From: Winogradskyella sp. KYW1333 | Lineage (GTDB): Bacteria > Bacteroidota > Bacteroidia > Flavobacteriales > Flavobacteriaceae | Assembly: GCF_003335675.1 (NCBI RefSeq) | Contig: NZ_QPHL01000013.1 | Location: forward strand, 62,001 to 126,000 | Reading direction: 5' to 3' | DNA: 64,000 nt | In this document: positions 1 to 8,961 of the stretch, in pieces | How positions within the stretch are numbered: position 1 is the first letter of the stretch | Layout: every line of letters starts with the position of its first letter | Translations under genes and position numbers: made by a program | The notes under the pieces: generated by a model | What the model was told of the DNA's origin: nothing | The model's input: only the letters and a program-made list of their open reading frames with translations | Database searches by the model: none

Positions 1-23
1 TTCAGAAATTAGTTGATTAACCA

Positions 24-842
24 TCATAGAACTAGAGATTTTTGTCTAAATTCATCTTCTTCGTTAGTAGTTATACCCAATACTTCATGTACATACGCAA
101 ACGTAGATAAGATTTCCGGCTTTCCATCAATAATCGCAACATCATGCTCAAAATGAACGCTTGGCTTGCCATCTTGGGTTACTATTGTCCACCCATCTTT
201 TAATTGCTTGACTTTATGTGTGCCCATATTTATCATAGGTTCTATAGCAACGACCATTCCTTCAATGAATTTTTTTCCCCGGCCTCGTCTACCATAATTT
301 GGCATCTCCGGATCTTCATGCATTTTACGACCTAAACCATGACCTACTAATTCTCTTACTACTCCATAGCCATGAGCTTCGCAATATTGTTGGATTGCAT
401 AACCAACATCACCTACGCGATTTCCAATTTTTAGTTGCCTTATACCTTCGTAAAGTGACTCCTTTGTTATTTTAATGAGTTTTTTAGTTTCTTCTGCAAT
501 ATTACCAATTTCAAAGGTGTAAGCATGGTCGCCATAAAACTCATTCATTAATGCACCACAATCTATAGAAACAATATCACCATCCTCCAGAGGTTTGTCT
601 GTAGGTAATCCATGTACTACTGCTTCGTTAACACTGCAAAGTAGGGTAGAAGGGCAGTCATACAATCCTTTAAAACCAGGTAAAGCACCATGATCTCTAA
701 TAAATTCTTCTGCAATTTTATCGAGATGATTAGTTGTAACTCCTTCCTTTACCTCTTTGGCCAACATACCCAAAGTCTTGGACACAATTAAGGCACTCTG
801 ACGCATCAATTCAATTTCCTCTCTGGTTTTTACAATTATCAT
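24..842 (-). CDS. map: Type I methionine aminopeptidase
   Basis: This enzyme removes the N-terminal methionine from nascent proteins in the cytosol. The 272-residue protein has the pita-bread fold signature residues of M24A: His77, metal ligands Asp94 and Asp105, His168 in VGHGLG, Glu201 and Glu232. There is no N-terminal zinc-finger extension. The length is slightly above the usual 250-265 because of a short C-terminal tail after residue 250. It is transcribed away from the CoA-transferase gene, with its own -7 box about 20 bases upstream of ATG. In many bacteria map sits in a ribosomal-protein cluster, but no ribosomal genes are visible here. Confidence 0.97.
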   Translation of the reverse strand: MIIVKTREEIELMRQSALIVSKTLGMLAKEVKEGVTTNHLDKIAEEFIRDHGALPGFKGLYDCPSTLLCSVNEAVVHGLPTDKPLEDGDIVSIDCGALMNEFYGDHAYTFEIGNIAEETKKLIKITKESLYEGIRQLKIGNRVGDVGYAIQQYCEAHGYGVVRELVGHGLGRKMHEDPEMPNYGRRGRGKKFIEGMVVAIEPMINMGTHKVKQLKDGWTIVTQDGKPSVHFEHDVAIIDGKPEILSTFAYVHEVLGITTNEEDEFRQKSLVL

Positions 843-860
843 AACTCATAAATTAAGTGG

Positions 861-868
861 CAAAGATA
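861..868 (-). promoter_or_regulatory. Putative -7 promoter box for map
   Basis: The minus strand reads TATCTTTG, a perfect match to the Bacteroidota TAnnTTTG box, 18 bases before the map ATG. No well-spaced TTG (-33) is visible. The predicted leader is about a dozen bases. Confidence 0.55.
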
Positions 869-938
869 GGTAATTATGACAATTTTTAAATTTTATAAAA
901 ACATGATAAATCACAGTCTTTTTATATCTTTTGTGAGG

Positions 939-946
939 TAAGTTTG
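939..946 (+). promoter_or_regulatory. Putative -7 promoter box for the CoA-transferase gene
   Basis: TAAGTTTG matches TAnnTTTG perfectly and lies 20 bases before the ATG at 967. No clear -33 TTG is present. Together with the box at 861-868 it forms a divergent promoter region. Confidence 0.5.
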
Positions 947-966
947 TAATCTAAAAAAATAATTCA

Positions 967-2232
967 ATGTATAGAACAGTAAGCGCAGAAGAGGCACTAA
1001 AAGTTGTAAAATCTAATGATAAAGTATACTTACAAGCTGCTGCGGCAGTACCTTCAGTATTGGTAAAAGCATTGGCAGACAGACATGAAGAATTAAGAAA
1101 TGTAGAGATTTGTCAATTGCACACCGAAGGAGAAGCACCATATGCAAATCCCGAATTGGCAGAAAGTTTCCACGTGAATTCTTTTTTTATAGGTAGAAAT
1201 GTACGGCATACACTTCATGCAGGAAATGGGTCTTATACTCCTGTTTTTTTAAGTGAGTTGCCTCTTTTGTTCAAAAGAAATATTATTGATCTGAATGTAG
1301 CATTAATTCACGTTACTATCCCAGATAAACACGGGTATTGTTCCTTAGGGGTATCAGTTGAAGCAACTTTAGCGGCAATTGATAACGCAGATTATGTAAT
1401 TGCACAGGTAAATAAACAAATGCCCAGAACCTTTGGTGATGGTATTATACATGTTACTGAAATTGATTCTCTTGTTGAAGTTGATGAACCGCTTCCGGCG
1501 TTTTCAGTATCCAAACCATCTGTGGTAGAAACTAAAATTGGTGATTTTGTTGCAGAACTTATTGAAGATCGAAGTACCTTACAAATGGGTATAGGGAATA
1601 TACCTAATGCTGTTTTAACAAGATTACGTAATCATAAAGACTTAGGATTGCACACAGAAATGTTTTCTGATGGTGTGATTGATTTAATTTTAGAAGATGT
1701 TATTAATGGTAACCACAAAGGTGTAAATCCAGGTAGAACATTAGCTACATTTTTAATAGGATCAAAACGTTTATATGATTATGTAAATGATAATCCTTTT
1801 GTAGAAATGCGTTCGTCCGATTATGTTAATGATGTTTCTGTGATAAAACAAAACCCAAGAATGGTAGCAATAAATTCTGCGGTTGAAGTGGATGTTACAG
1901 GTCAGGTTTGTGCAGATTCAATTGGTTCAAAAATGTATTCTGGTGTTGGTGGACAAATGGACTTTATTAGAGGTGCATCTCTGAGTGAAGGAGGTAAAGC
2001 AATTATAGCATTACCATCAGTAACAAAACATGGTATTAGTAGAATTGTACCGACATTAAAACCTGGTGCGGGTGTGGTTACAACAAGAGCACATATACAT
2101 TATGTTGTTACAGAATATGGTGTTGCAAATCTTTACGGAAAAACTATAAAGGAACGCGTTAAAGCACTTGTGAATATCTCTCACCCGGACCATAGAGAAG
2201 AAATTGATAGAGCTTATTTTGACTTAGTTTAA
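967..2232 (+). CDS. Acetyl-CoA hydrolase/4-hydroxybutyrate CoA-transferase family protein
   Basis: The 421-residue protein belongs to the acetyl-CoA hydrolase/transferase family (class I CoA-transferases). These move CoA between an acyl-CoA and acetate or another acid through a glutamyl-CoA intermediate. The expected catalytic glutamate is Glu231 in the HTEMFSDG motif, preceded by the glycine-rich GIGNIPNAV loop (208-216). A GVGGQMDF motif lies in the C-terminal domain. The exact substrate (acetate, 4-hydroxybutyrate or another acid) cannot be read from sequence. It is a single-gene unit, and its stop codon directly abuts the end of the convergent HAD gene. Confidence 0.9.
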   Translation: MYRTVSAEEALKVVKSNDKVYLQAAAAVPSVLVKALADRHEELRNVEICQLHTEGEAPYANPELAESFHVNSFFIGRNVRHTLHAGNGSYTPVFLSELPLLFKRNIIDLNVALIHVTIPDKHGYCSLGVSVEATLAAIDNADYVIAQVNKQMPRTFGDGIIHVTEIDSLVEVDEPLPAFSVSKPSVVETKIGDFVAELIEDRSTLQMGIGNIPNAVLTRLRNHKDLGLHTEMFSDGVIDLILEDVINGNHKGVNPGRTLATFLIGSKRLYDYVNDNPFVEMRSSDYVNDVSVIKQNPRMVAINSAVEVDVTGQVCADSIGSKMYSGVGGQMDFIRGASLSEGGKAIIALPSVTKHGISRIVPTLKPGAGVVTTRAHIHYVVTEYGVANLYGKTIKERVKALVNISHPDHREEIDRAYFDLV

Positions 2233-2643
2233 TTATTTAAACCAACCAAATAGACCACCTTTCCGCCTAGATGCTCTAATATCAGGTATCTCATTGGTTA
2301 TCATTTGATATATTTCACCCCAACCAAGGATACCGCCTATATTTCTATCATCAATAAAAAGATCAGCATGGATTTTTCTACTTCGACTATAGTCGTATTT
2401 TTCTTCAGGAAAGCTAGCATTTACAGCATAAAATTCTATTCCGTTTTCTTTACAGAAATCTACTGCTTCTTTTAATTTAGTCCCATTTCTATATGTCCAA
2501 AGAATTAATCTATGACCATCATCTTGTAGCCTTTTAAGAGTTTCGAAAGCGAAAATTCTTGTTTTACCAATTTGAGGGTAGGCATCTTCTACTATGGTAC
2601 CATCAAAATCAATTGCTATTATCAGTCGTTCATTAAAATTCAT
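2233..2643 (-). CDS. Small HAD-superfamily hydrolase (BT0820-like)
   Basis: This 136-residue cytosolic protein begins with the HAD motif I DFDGT (Asp12, Asp14) and has the acidic motif IV LFIDDRN near residue 96. It lacks a large cap domain. The size and motifs resemble the small Bacteroidota HAD proteins typified by BT0820, which are presumed phosphatases with unknown substrate. It is followed in the same direction by nothing closer than the convergent CoA-transferase. The upstream gpmI gene ends 41 bases away, so co-transcription with gpmI is possible. Confidence 0.8.
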   Translation of the reverse strand: MNFNERLIIAIDFDGTIVEDAYPQIGKTRIFAFETLKRLQDDGHRLILWTYRNGTKLKEAVDFCKENGIEFYAVNASFPEEKYDYSRSRKIHADLFIDDRNIGGILGWGEIYQMITNEIPDIRASRRKGGLFGWFK

Positions 2644-2684
2644 TGCTAAATCAATTACAATATAAATATATCAAATTACCACAT

Positions 2685-4202
2685 TTAAACAAGGCTATGC
2701 CTTGTCATTGAGTCTGGTTGGGGAATTCCCAATAATTTTAAGATAGTTGGTGCGATGTCCCCCAAAATACCATCTTTTACTTCCTTCAAATCTTTATCTA
2801 TTAGTATAACCGGAACAGGATTCGTAGTGTGTGCTGTATGAGGTGTTCCGTCAGTATTTACCATGGTTTCACAATTTCCGTGATCTGCGATTAAAATTGT
2901 GGTATAATCATTTTCTAATGCTGATGTAATTACGTCTTTAACACATTCATCAACAGCTTCACAAGCTTTAATTGCCGCTTCCATAACTCCTGTATGACCC
3001 ACCATATCACCATTTGCAAAATTTAAACATATAAAGTCTACATCACCTTTTTCTAATTCTGGTACAAGTGCATCTCTTAGTTCATAAGCACTCATTTCTG
3101 GTTTTAAATCGTATGTGGCAACTTTTGGTGAATTACGTAATATTCTGGTTTCATTTTTAAAAGGTTCTTCTCGTCCACCAGAAAAGAAAAAGGTTACGTG
3201 AGGGTATTTTTCAGTCTCCGCGATTCTAATTTGATTTTTGTTATGCCTATCCAGAATTTCCCCTAAAGTCTCACTCAAATTATCTTTGTCAAATACAATA
3301 TTAATACCTTTAAAATTATCATCATAGTTGGTTAATGTAACATAATGAAGATTTATTTTATGCATATTATATTCGTGAAAATCTTGCTGGGATAAAACTT
3401 GAGTAAGTTGTCTTCCTCTATCGGTTCTAAAATTGAAAAATATAACTACATCGTCTTCTTCGATTTTAGCAGTTGGGTTATCTTGTTCATTATTAATAAC
3501 TATGGGTTTAATAAACTCATCAGTGATGTTTTCTTCATAGCTCTCTCGTATAGTTGAAAGGATATTAGTTGAATTTACCCCTTGTCCATGTACAATAGCA
3601 TCATATGCAAGCTTAACACGTTCCCATCTTTTATCTCTATCCATTGCATAATAACGTCCAGTAACTGTCGCAAGTTTACCAGTTGTTTTTTCTAAGTGAT
3701 CTTCTAAATCTGAAATAAAACCATAACCTGATTTTGGATCAACATCTCTACCATCAGTAAATGCATGAACAAATACATCTTTTAAGCCATAATCATTCGC
3801 TGCATCAATTAATCCAAATAAGTGATTTATGTGAGAATGAACGCCACCATCGCTTACCAAGCCTAGTAAATGAACATTTTTATTATTGAGCTTTGCATAG
3901 CTAAATGCTTCTTTTAATACAGTTTCGTTTTGCAGTGTATTGTTTTCAACAGCAAGGTTTATTTTAACTAAATCTTGATATACAATACGTCCAGCACCTA
4001 AATTCATATGTCCAACCTCGCTATTACCCATTTGACCTTCGGGAAGACCAACATGCAATCCATCAGTTCTTAAACTTGCGTTTGGATATTTTGTATAAAG
4101 TGAATCTATAAATGGTGTTTCGGCATTATCTATAGCAGATACTTTAGGGTCCGGAGATTTACCCCAACCGTCTAATATCATTAAAATAACCTTCTTATTC
4201 AT
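2685..4202 (-). CDS. gpmI: 2,3-bisphosphoglycerate-independent phosphoglycerate mutase
   Basis: This enzyme interconverts 3- and 2-phosphoglycerate in glycolysis and gluconeogenesis without a bisphosphoglycerate cofactor. The 505-residue length is typical of the alkaline-phosphatase-fold enzyme. Visible motifs are the N-terminal metal-site LDGWG (Asp11), the phosphoryl-carrier Ser61 in MGNSEVGH, a GRYYAMDRD segment, and the C-terminal metal-binding ADHGNCE. It has its own promoter, one of the best in the window, at 4223-4251. Confidence 0.97.
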   Translation of the reverse strand: MNKKVILMILDGWGKSPDPKVSAIDNAETPFIDSLYTKYPNASLRTDGLHVGLPEGQMGNSEVGHMNLGAGRIVYQDLVKINLAVENNTLQNETVLKEAFSYAKLNNKNVHLLGLVSDGGVHSHINHLFGLIDAANDYGLKDVFVHAFTDGRDVDPKSGYGFISDLEDHLEKTTGKLATVTGRYYAMDRDKRWERVKLAYDAIVHGQGVNSTNILSTIRESYEENITDEFIKPIVINNEQDNPTAKIEEDDVVIFFNFRTDRGRQLTQVLSQQDFHEYNMHKINLHYVTLTNYDDNFKGINIVFDKDNLSETLGEILDRHNKNQIRIAETEKYPHVTFFFSGGREEPFKNETRILRNSPKVATYDLKPEMSAYELRDALVPELEKGDVDFICLNFANGDMVGHTGVMEAAIKACEAVDECVKDVITSALENDYTTILIADHGNCETMVNTDGTPHTAHTTNPVPVILIDKDLKEVKDGILGDIAPTILKLLGIPQPDSMTRHSLV

Positions 4203-4222
4203 ATCTTTAATATTAAGGATAT

Positions 4223-4251
4223 CAAAGATACTATATCATAGTTGATAACAA
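4223..4251 (-). promoter_or_regulatory. Promoter of gpmI (TTG-N18-TATCTTTG)
   Basis: On the minus strand TTG (4249-4251) is followed after 18 bases by TATCTTTG (4223-4230). This fits the flavobacterial consensus TTG-N17-23-TAnnTTTG without mismatch. The box ends 21 bases from the gpmI ATG. Confidence 0.7.
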
Positions 4252-4552
4252 ATTTCAATCGTAAAATTTTTTATAATCTTCATTTACCCATTCAAATGGT
4301 ACTATAGTTTTTAGAATGTCTTAACATATTTGTTTTAAAACTGTTAATTATCTGTTATATAATGGTTCTAATTGTAACAGACGGTAATTTTAAGCGTTTA
4401 ATAGATGAAAGATATGATTACAAAGAATGTTGTTTTTTTGCTTTAACTGAGTTAATTAAGTAAAAGCAGATATTAATGAAACGGTACAGTTCTTGAAAAA
4501 GTATAAAAATATAAGTGTCTGCTTAAGACAATTATTTGAGTTAGTTAGTTAG
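4252..4552. other. Gene-free stretch with one small hairpin
   Basis: With its flanks, 4203-4567 is the only gap longer than 300 bases. I see no ORF longer than about a dozen codons with a plausible start. A short hairpin TGTCT-gctta-AGACA lies at 4516-4530, just before the stronger hairpin at 4553-4581, and the two share the core GTCT...CTTAAGAC. An unrecognised small RNA on the plus strand is possible, but I find no convincing plus-strand promoter. Confidence 0.4.
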
Positions 4553-4581
4553 AAAATGCGTCTTTACTTAAGACGCATTTT
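4553..4581. terminator. Bidirectional intrinsic terminator after the M48 gene
   Basis: AAAATGCGTCT and AGACGCATTTT form an 11-bp stem around a 7-base loop that contains the stop codon of the M48 protease gene. On the plus strand the stem runs into a T-rich tail. On the minus strand, where the gene is read, the T stretch is shorter. Confidence 0.7.
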
Positions 4582-5335
4582 TGTATTTTTTAATTGACTC
4601 TTTTATGTGTTCAATCCTATTTTCAGGATCTGGGTGTGTGCTTTGAAATTCTGGAACTCTATTTGGCCCAGCTGCGCTTTTTAAAATTTTCATTACACCA
4701 ATCATTTCTTCAGGATTATATCCAGCATCAATCATAAAATGAACTCCCAATTCATCACTTTCCAACTCATCATCTCTACCATTTTTTAAGAGCGTTCCTT
4801 GCCCAATTTGTTGAGCAACAGCACCCATATCTATGGCGCCAGCTCCCACAATCAGGGTTTGCCAATATTTTGAGTCGGTTATTCTTTCGTTAGAATGTTT
4901 TCCCAGTACATGTCCTATTTCATGCCCTAATACACCTGCTAATTGATCTTGATTTTCCAACTTAGAAAATAGGGCATAGGTTATAAAAATTTGACCTCCT
5001 GGTAAGGCAAATGCATTAATTGTTCTCTCGTCGGCTAACAAATGAAATTCATACTTATAAGGTGTATTTTTAGCAATACTGCTTTGTACTAACGTATTAC
5101 CTATATCATCTACAAGCGCTTGATACCTATTGTCTGGGTGCAAACCACCATGTTGTTGTGCCATGCCTGGTGCACTTTGCAGTCCAATAGCAATTTCCTG
5201 TTCTGGAGATAGTGAAATGGCTTGTGTACGTCCAGTATATGGATTAACCTCTTGTTGGTTACAACGACGAACAAAAGCAAAAGCGACAATAGCTAGACCA
5301 ATAATCAATCTAACTTTAAAATGTCCTCTTCTCAT
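4568..5335 (-). CDS. M48 family zinc metalloprotease, membrane-anchored
   Basis: The 255-residue protein has an N-terminal hydrophobic segment (about 8-22) after a basic start, so it is probably exported and membrane-anchored. No proper lipobox precedes Cys25. The zinc site is HEIGH (His138, Glu139, His142), with the third ligand expected at Glu190 in an ExxxD arrangement. This is the minimal M48 form related to periplasmic BepA/YfgC and LoiP proteases, without the TPR domain of BepA. A role in envelope protein quality control is inferred from the family. The gene is monocistronic, with a terminator overlapping its stop. Confidence 0.88.
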   Translation of the reverse strand: MRRGHFKVRLIIGLAIVAFAFVRRCNQQEVNPYTGRTQAISLSPEQEIAIGLQSAPGMAQQHGGLHPDNRYQALVDDIGNTLVQSSIAKNTPYKYEFHLLADERTINAFALPGGQIFITYALFSKLENQDQLAGVLGHEIGHVLGKHSNERITDSKYWQTLIVGAGAIDMGAVAQQIGQGTLLKNGRDDELESDELGVHFMIDAGYNPEEMIGVMKILKSAAGPNRVPEFQSTHPDPENRIEHIKESIKKYKNAS

Positions 5336-5418
5336 ATTAGAATATGTTAGTTGTATTCAATTTACAAAAGTTTGACACAAATTTTATTGAAAAAGTCATC
5401 TTAATTGGCATTAAAATA

Positions 5419-5448
5419 TTGAATTAGTGCGAATATCATTTAATTTTA
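5419..5448 (+). promoter_or_regulatory. Putative promoter of the GNAT gene
   Basis: TTG (5419-5421), a 19-base spacer and TAATTTTA (5441-5448, one mismatch to TAnnTTTG) lie 24 bases upstream of the ATG at 5473. Confidence 0.45.
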
Positions 5449-5472
5449 GCAATACTAAACAATTTATAAAAG

Positions 5473-5898
5473 ATGGATTTTCAGTTTAGCATAATTCCAA
5501 AAAATGAGATCGAATCAGTTGTGCCTTTGATTTATGATTTGAATGAAGCAAAAATATCAACGGAAATTTTACGAGAAAGATTTAATGAAATGATTGAACA
5601 GAATTATGAATGCGCTGGTATTTATTTAGGAAATAACTTAATAGGTGTTTCCGGTCTTTGGTATTGTACAAGGCATTACGCGGGTAAATCTGTAGAGATT
5701 GACCATGTATTTATAAACCCCGAATATAGAGGATCTGGTTTAGGAAAAAAGTTTATGTATTGGATCAATAATTATGCAATGAACAAAGGTTATAAGACTA
5801 TGGAACTAAATACATATGTGCAAAATTATCCTTCGCATAAGTTTTACTATAATGAAGGTTTTGAGATATTAGGATATCATTTTTTGAGAAATTTGTAG
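5473..5898 (+). CDS. GNAT family N-acetyltransferase
   Basis: This 141-residue single-domain protein has the acetyl-CoA-binding motif A as RGSGLGKK at about residues 95-102, preceded by the strand IDHVFINPEY. A C-terminal segment ends in FYYNEGFEILGYHF, typical of motif B. It transfers an acetyl group from acetyl-CoA to an unknown small molecule or protein amine. It has its own promoter and converges on pepE with only 2 bases between the stop codons. The substrate cannot be predicted. Confidence 0.88.
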   Translation: MDFQFSIIPKNEIESVVPLIYDLNEAKISTEILRERFNEMIEQNYECAGIYLGNNLIGVSGLWYCTRHYAGKSVEIDHVFINPEYRGSGLGKKFMYWINNYAMNKGYKTMELNTYVQNYPSHKFYYNEGFEILGYHFLRNL

Positions 5899-5900
5899 AA

Positions 5901-6608
5901 TTATTTTAAAAAGTCTAAATCGCTATTGGTCGCAATTTCATAGGGCTTTTTATGTTGTTCAAATATTATTGCATCTAGATTACCTCGAAGGATAATATAA
6001 TTATTTTTTATTTCTAGCCAACTTCCTTCACGTAAACCAATTACTGGTTGCGTATTGAATGCATGAAACTCTTTTATTCGGGTTTCACGGGTTTCGCCCA
6101 TATGCTTACTACTTAAATCTGGATCCAAGTAATGCGGATTTATATTAAAGGGGACTATGCCTAAAGTTTTGAAACTTGGAGGGTAAAGAATTGGCATATC
6201 ATTAGTAGTATTTATGGTTAAACCACAAATATTGCTGCCAGCACTGGTACCTAAATAAGGTGTGCCATCTTCAATAGCACTTTGTAGACTTACCAAGACA
6301 TTATTACTATATAATTGATTTACTAATACAAATGTATTGCCACCACCTGTGAAAATTCCTTTAGCATTTCTAATTGCATTTTGTGGGTCATTAAATTCGT
6401 GAATGCCCTTTACTTTTTTACCGATTTTTTTGAAGGCAGCATTTGCAATGTTGGTATATTCGTCAAAACTGACGCCACCTGGCCTAGCATATGGAATAAA
6501 TAGAATTTCGTTGCAGTCTGTGAACAATAATTCTAATTCATCAAAAAGGTATTCTAAATAACCGCTACCATGCACAGTAGAAGTACTTGCTATTATTAAA
6601 TCCCTCAA
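5901..6608 (-). CDS. pepE: Dipeptidase E (peptidase family S51)
   Basis: This cytosolic serine peptidase family cleaves Asp-X dipeptides. The 235-residue length matches E. coli PepE (229). The nucleophile is expected at Ser122 in GTSAGSN and the base at His159 in NINPHYLD. A GGGNTF loop at 88-93 lies at the substrate pocket. The start is TTG (6606-6608). It is chosen because MRDLIIAS aligns with the usual first strand of the family and no ATG occurs nearby upstream. The upstream region shows an imperfect box TATCTTAG at 6622-6629. Confidence 0.9.
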   Translation of the reverse strand: MRDLIIASTSTVHGSGYLEYLFDELELLFTDCNEILFIPYARPGGVSFDEYTNIANAAFKKIGKKVKGIHEFNDPQNAIRNAKGIFTGGGNTFVLVNQLYSNNVLVSLQSAIEDGTPYLGTSAGSNICGLTINTTNDMPILYPPSFKTLGIVPFNINPHYLDPDLSSKHMGETRETRIKEFHAFNTQPVIGLREGSWLEIKNNYIILRGNLDAIIFEQHKKPYEIATNSDLDFLK

Positions 6609-6745
6609 TTCTTTTTTTTTACTAAGATAATTAATCTATAATAAAGCTGAAAAAGAAGCTAAATCACATTTAACAAAGAATTACCAACATTTTTTTATGA
6701 GAATTAAAGATTATGTTCGTAATTTAAATTTCTTAATGCTATAAA

Positions 6746-7561
6746 ATGAAGAAAATAATAGTTACGCTTTTTTGTACATTTTCAATAATTGCATTTTCAC
6801 AAGATATTGATCGTATAACTATTAATGGTAGAATTATAGTATCCGCTCAAGATAAGGAGGGTGTGACGGTTTATAATACGTCTTCCAATAAGGGTACTGT
6901 TACAGATGAAATAGGTGAATTTAAAATCGACGTTGCTATTAACGATGTTGTGGAATTTGGAGCACTTCAGTTCAAAGATTTTACGGTTGTTATTTCAGAA
7001 CAAATTTTAGAATCTAAACAAATGACTGTGATTTTGGTAGAGGAGGTGAATAAACTTGACGAAGTTGTGTTATTACCTTTCGGCCTAACCGGAAATTTAA
7101 ATGCTGATTTAGAAAATGTTAGAACCTATAATGTTAGTCTAGATGCTGTATATTTTGGTTTAGACCATATTGAGGATTTTCAGTTTTCAGCAGATTATAA
7201 AACAAAGGCTGAAAATGTTGCGTTTAATGAATACAATCCAAAAGTAGATAATATGCTAAACTTGGTAAATCTTGCAGGATTTTTAGTAAGCCAAGTGGCA
7301 GATATTGATGGTGAAGAAATGACTAATCAAGACAAAGCACTTAACAAAACACCTTTTAAAAACGCTTTAGAGCAATACAGTGTTAATTTTATTCATGTAA
7401 ATTTTGATATTCCTCTTGATGAAATGAATGCTTTTGTTGACTATGTTGAAAATAAAGGTGTTGATGAATCCTTATTAGCAAAAAACAAGGAAGTTCAATT
7501 TTTAGAACGCATAAATCAGCTCAGTCAGTCTTATCTAAAATTTAAAGGTGATAAGAATTAA
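6746..7561 (+). CDS. Secreted protein with carboxypeptidase-like regulatory domain (first of pair)
   Basis: This 271-residue protein has a signal peptide (about 1-19, ending AFSQ). A beta-sandwich domain of the CarboxypepD_reg-like type follows (about 23-100, with TVTDEIGEFKI), and then the NKLDEVV motif (102-108) that normally leads into a TonB-receptor plug. Here no plug or barrel follows. Instead there is LTGNLNADL (114-122) and a 150-residue tail of unknown fold. The next gene is a paralogue with the same layout and overlaps it by 14 bases, so the two are likely translated as a coupled pair. Cell-surface or periplasmic location is inferred. Confidence 0.75.
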   Translation: MKKIIVTLFCTFSIIAFSQDIDRITINGRIIVSAQDKEGVTVYNTSSNKGTVTDEIGEFKIDVAINDVVEFGALQFKDFTVVISEQILESKQMTVILVEEVNKLDEVVLLPFGLTGNLNADLENVRTYNVSLDAVYFGLDHIEDFQFSADYKTKAENVAFNEYNPKVDNMLNLVNLAGFLVSQVADIDGEEMTNQDKALNKTPFKNALEQYSVNFIHVNFDIPLDEMNAFVDYVENKGVDESLLAKNKEVQFLERINQLSQSYLKFKGDKN

Positions 7562-8345
7562 ATTCGGTTTTACATTTTATTTTATTTTATATAGTCTTAT
7601 TGTTTTTGGACAACGCAAAGACTTAAAGGGCAAGCTCATTGCAAATGGCGATGTGGAAGGTATTCATATATTGAATAAAACTGCTCCAAAATATACTGTA
7701 TCAGAAGAGGACGGATCTTTTACTATACCAGCAAAGGTTTATGATACTTTATTTATATCTGGGTTAAAATATGAATCAAAAGAATTTGTAATAACAGACA
7801 CAATTATAATTTCTGGCATATTAAGAATTGCACTAATTGAAAAAATCAATGAGTTAGATGAAGTCATAGTAGGTAAAATATTGACTGGTAGCTTAGAATC
7901 GGACCTTCAAAACTCTGATGCAAAAACAGAAGTGAATTTCTATGATCTTGGAATTCCTGGTTACATAGGTAAACCACTTACAATTAATGAGCGCAAATTG
8001 CATGATGCAGATGCAGGTCCTTGGGGATATGTTGGTTTGGGATTTGGAGTTAATTTTCATAAGCTGTTAAATAAAATAAGTGGTAGGACTAAAAAATTGA
8101 AAAAAATAGTTGATTTAGACGCAAGAGATAATTGTATTGAAAGGCTTAAAAGAGAGTATGAATCAATCATTTTTGAGAATAAATTTTTTGCGGAAAACAT
8201 AAAGACTGAATTTTTTCTTTTTTGTCAGGAGGATGAGGGGTTTTTAGATTTGTGCAATAGGAACAATGATATTGAAGCTATTGAATTCTTAAAATTGAAG
8301 TTAAAAGCCTATAATAACATAAGAAAGTCTTCATCTAATGATTAA
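7548..8345 (+). CDS. Secreted protein with carboxypeptidase-like regulatory domain (second of pair)
   Basis: The 265-residue protein has a hydrophobic signal (about 5-21, ending VFGQ), a CarboxypepD_reg-like domain (about 25-98, with VSEEDGSFTIPA), then NELDEVI (101-107) and LTGSLESDL (112-120). These parallel the motifs of the upstream protein. The C-terminal half is basic and has two Cys in the last 60 residues. The start is GTG at 7548, overlapping the upstream gene by 14 bases. It is the start that preserves the signal peptide. The function is unknown. The motif order suggests a receptor-N-domain-like partner that has lost, or never had, a barrel. Confidence 0.75.
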   Translation: MIRIKFGFTFYFILYSLIVFGQRKDLKGKLIANGDVEGIHILNKTAPKYTVSEEDGSFTIPAKVYDTLFISGLKYESKEFVITDTIIISGILRIALIEKINELDEVIVGKILTGSLESDLQNSDAKTEVNFYDLGIPGYIGKPLTINERKLHDADAGPWGYVGLGFGVNFHKLLNKISGRTKKLKKIVDLDARDNCIERLKREYESIIFENKFFAENIKTEFFLFCQEDEGFLDLCNRNNDIEAIEFLKLKLKAYNNIRKSSSND

Positions 8346-8388
8346 TTTTGGAATAATTTTTTGATTAAGTCATACTAAGCCTTTAACA

Positions 8389-8895
8389 ATGAGCAAAATC
8401 AAATCTCTATTTTTATTACTTGTAGTTCCCCTTTTTCTGTCGAGTGGTTACCTTCATGAGTATTATGTTAGTGTCACCAACATTGAATTTGTTAAAGAGG
8501 AAAAATCAGTTCAAATAATAACTCAAATATTTATTGATGATTTTGAGACCTTGATAAGGGAAAGATTTGATGGTAGGGTAACCTTGGGTGTTGAAAATGA
8601 ATCAGTATTAGTCGAAGAATACATGCAACGTTACTTATCTGACAAATTGAGGGTAACATTAAATGGAATGCCAGTAGAATTCAATTTTATAGGTAAAGAA
8701 TATAAAGACGATATTGCTTATTGTTATCTAGAGATTGTAAATATTTCAGAAGTAAAAAGTATTGAGGTGAAGAATAGGGTTTTGTTTGATGTTTTTACAG
8801 ATCAACAAAATATTGTTCGACTCAAAATTAATGATAAAAACAAGAGTTTTTTATTGATTCCAGACAACGATAATTGCTTGTTAAACTTTAATTAA
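8389..8895 (+). CDS. DUF6702 family secreted protein
   Basis: The 168-residue protein starts with a signal peptide (about 1-21) followed by HEYYVSVTNIEF. The conserved segment IITQIFIDDFETLIRERF (44-61) is characteristic of the flavobacterial DUF6702 family. The mature protein looks like an all-beta periplasmic or surface domain. No catalytic motif is visible. It lies 43 bases after the paired secreted proteins and 66 bases before an M1 metallopeptidase. DUF6702 followed by an M1 peptidase is an arrangement I recall from other Flavobacteriaceae, so the two may work together on the envelope. Confidence 0.75.
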   Translation: MSKIKSLFLLLVVPLFLSSGYLHEYYVSVTNIEFVKEEKSVQIITQIFIDDFETLIRERFDGRVTLGVENESVLVEEYMQRYLSDKLRVTLNGMPVEFNFIGKEYKDDIAYCYLEIVNISEVKSIEVKNRVLFDVFTDQQNIVRLKINDKNKSFLLIPDNDNCLLNFN

Positions 8896-8961
8896 AACAC
8901 TATTAAAGCTAAGTTTATTTAGCTATTTTCGTCATCATTTTTACAAACGACACTAATTTAC

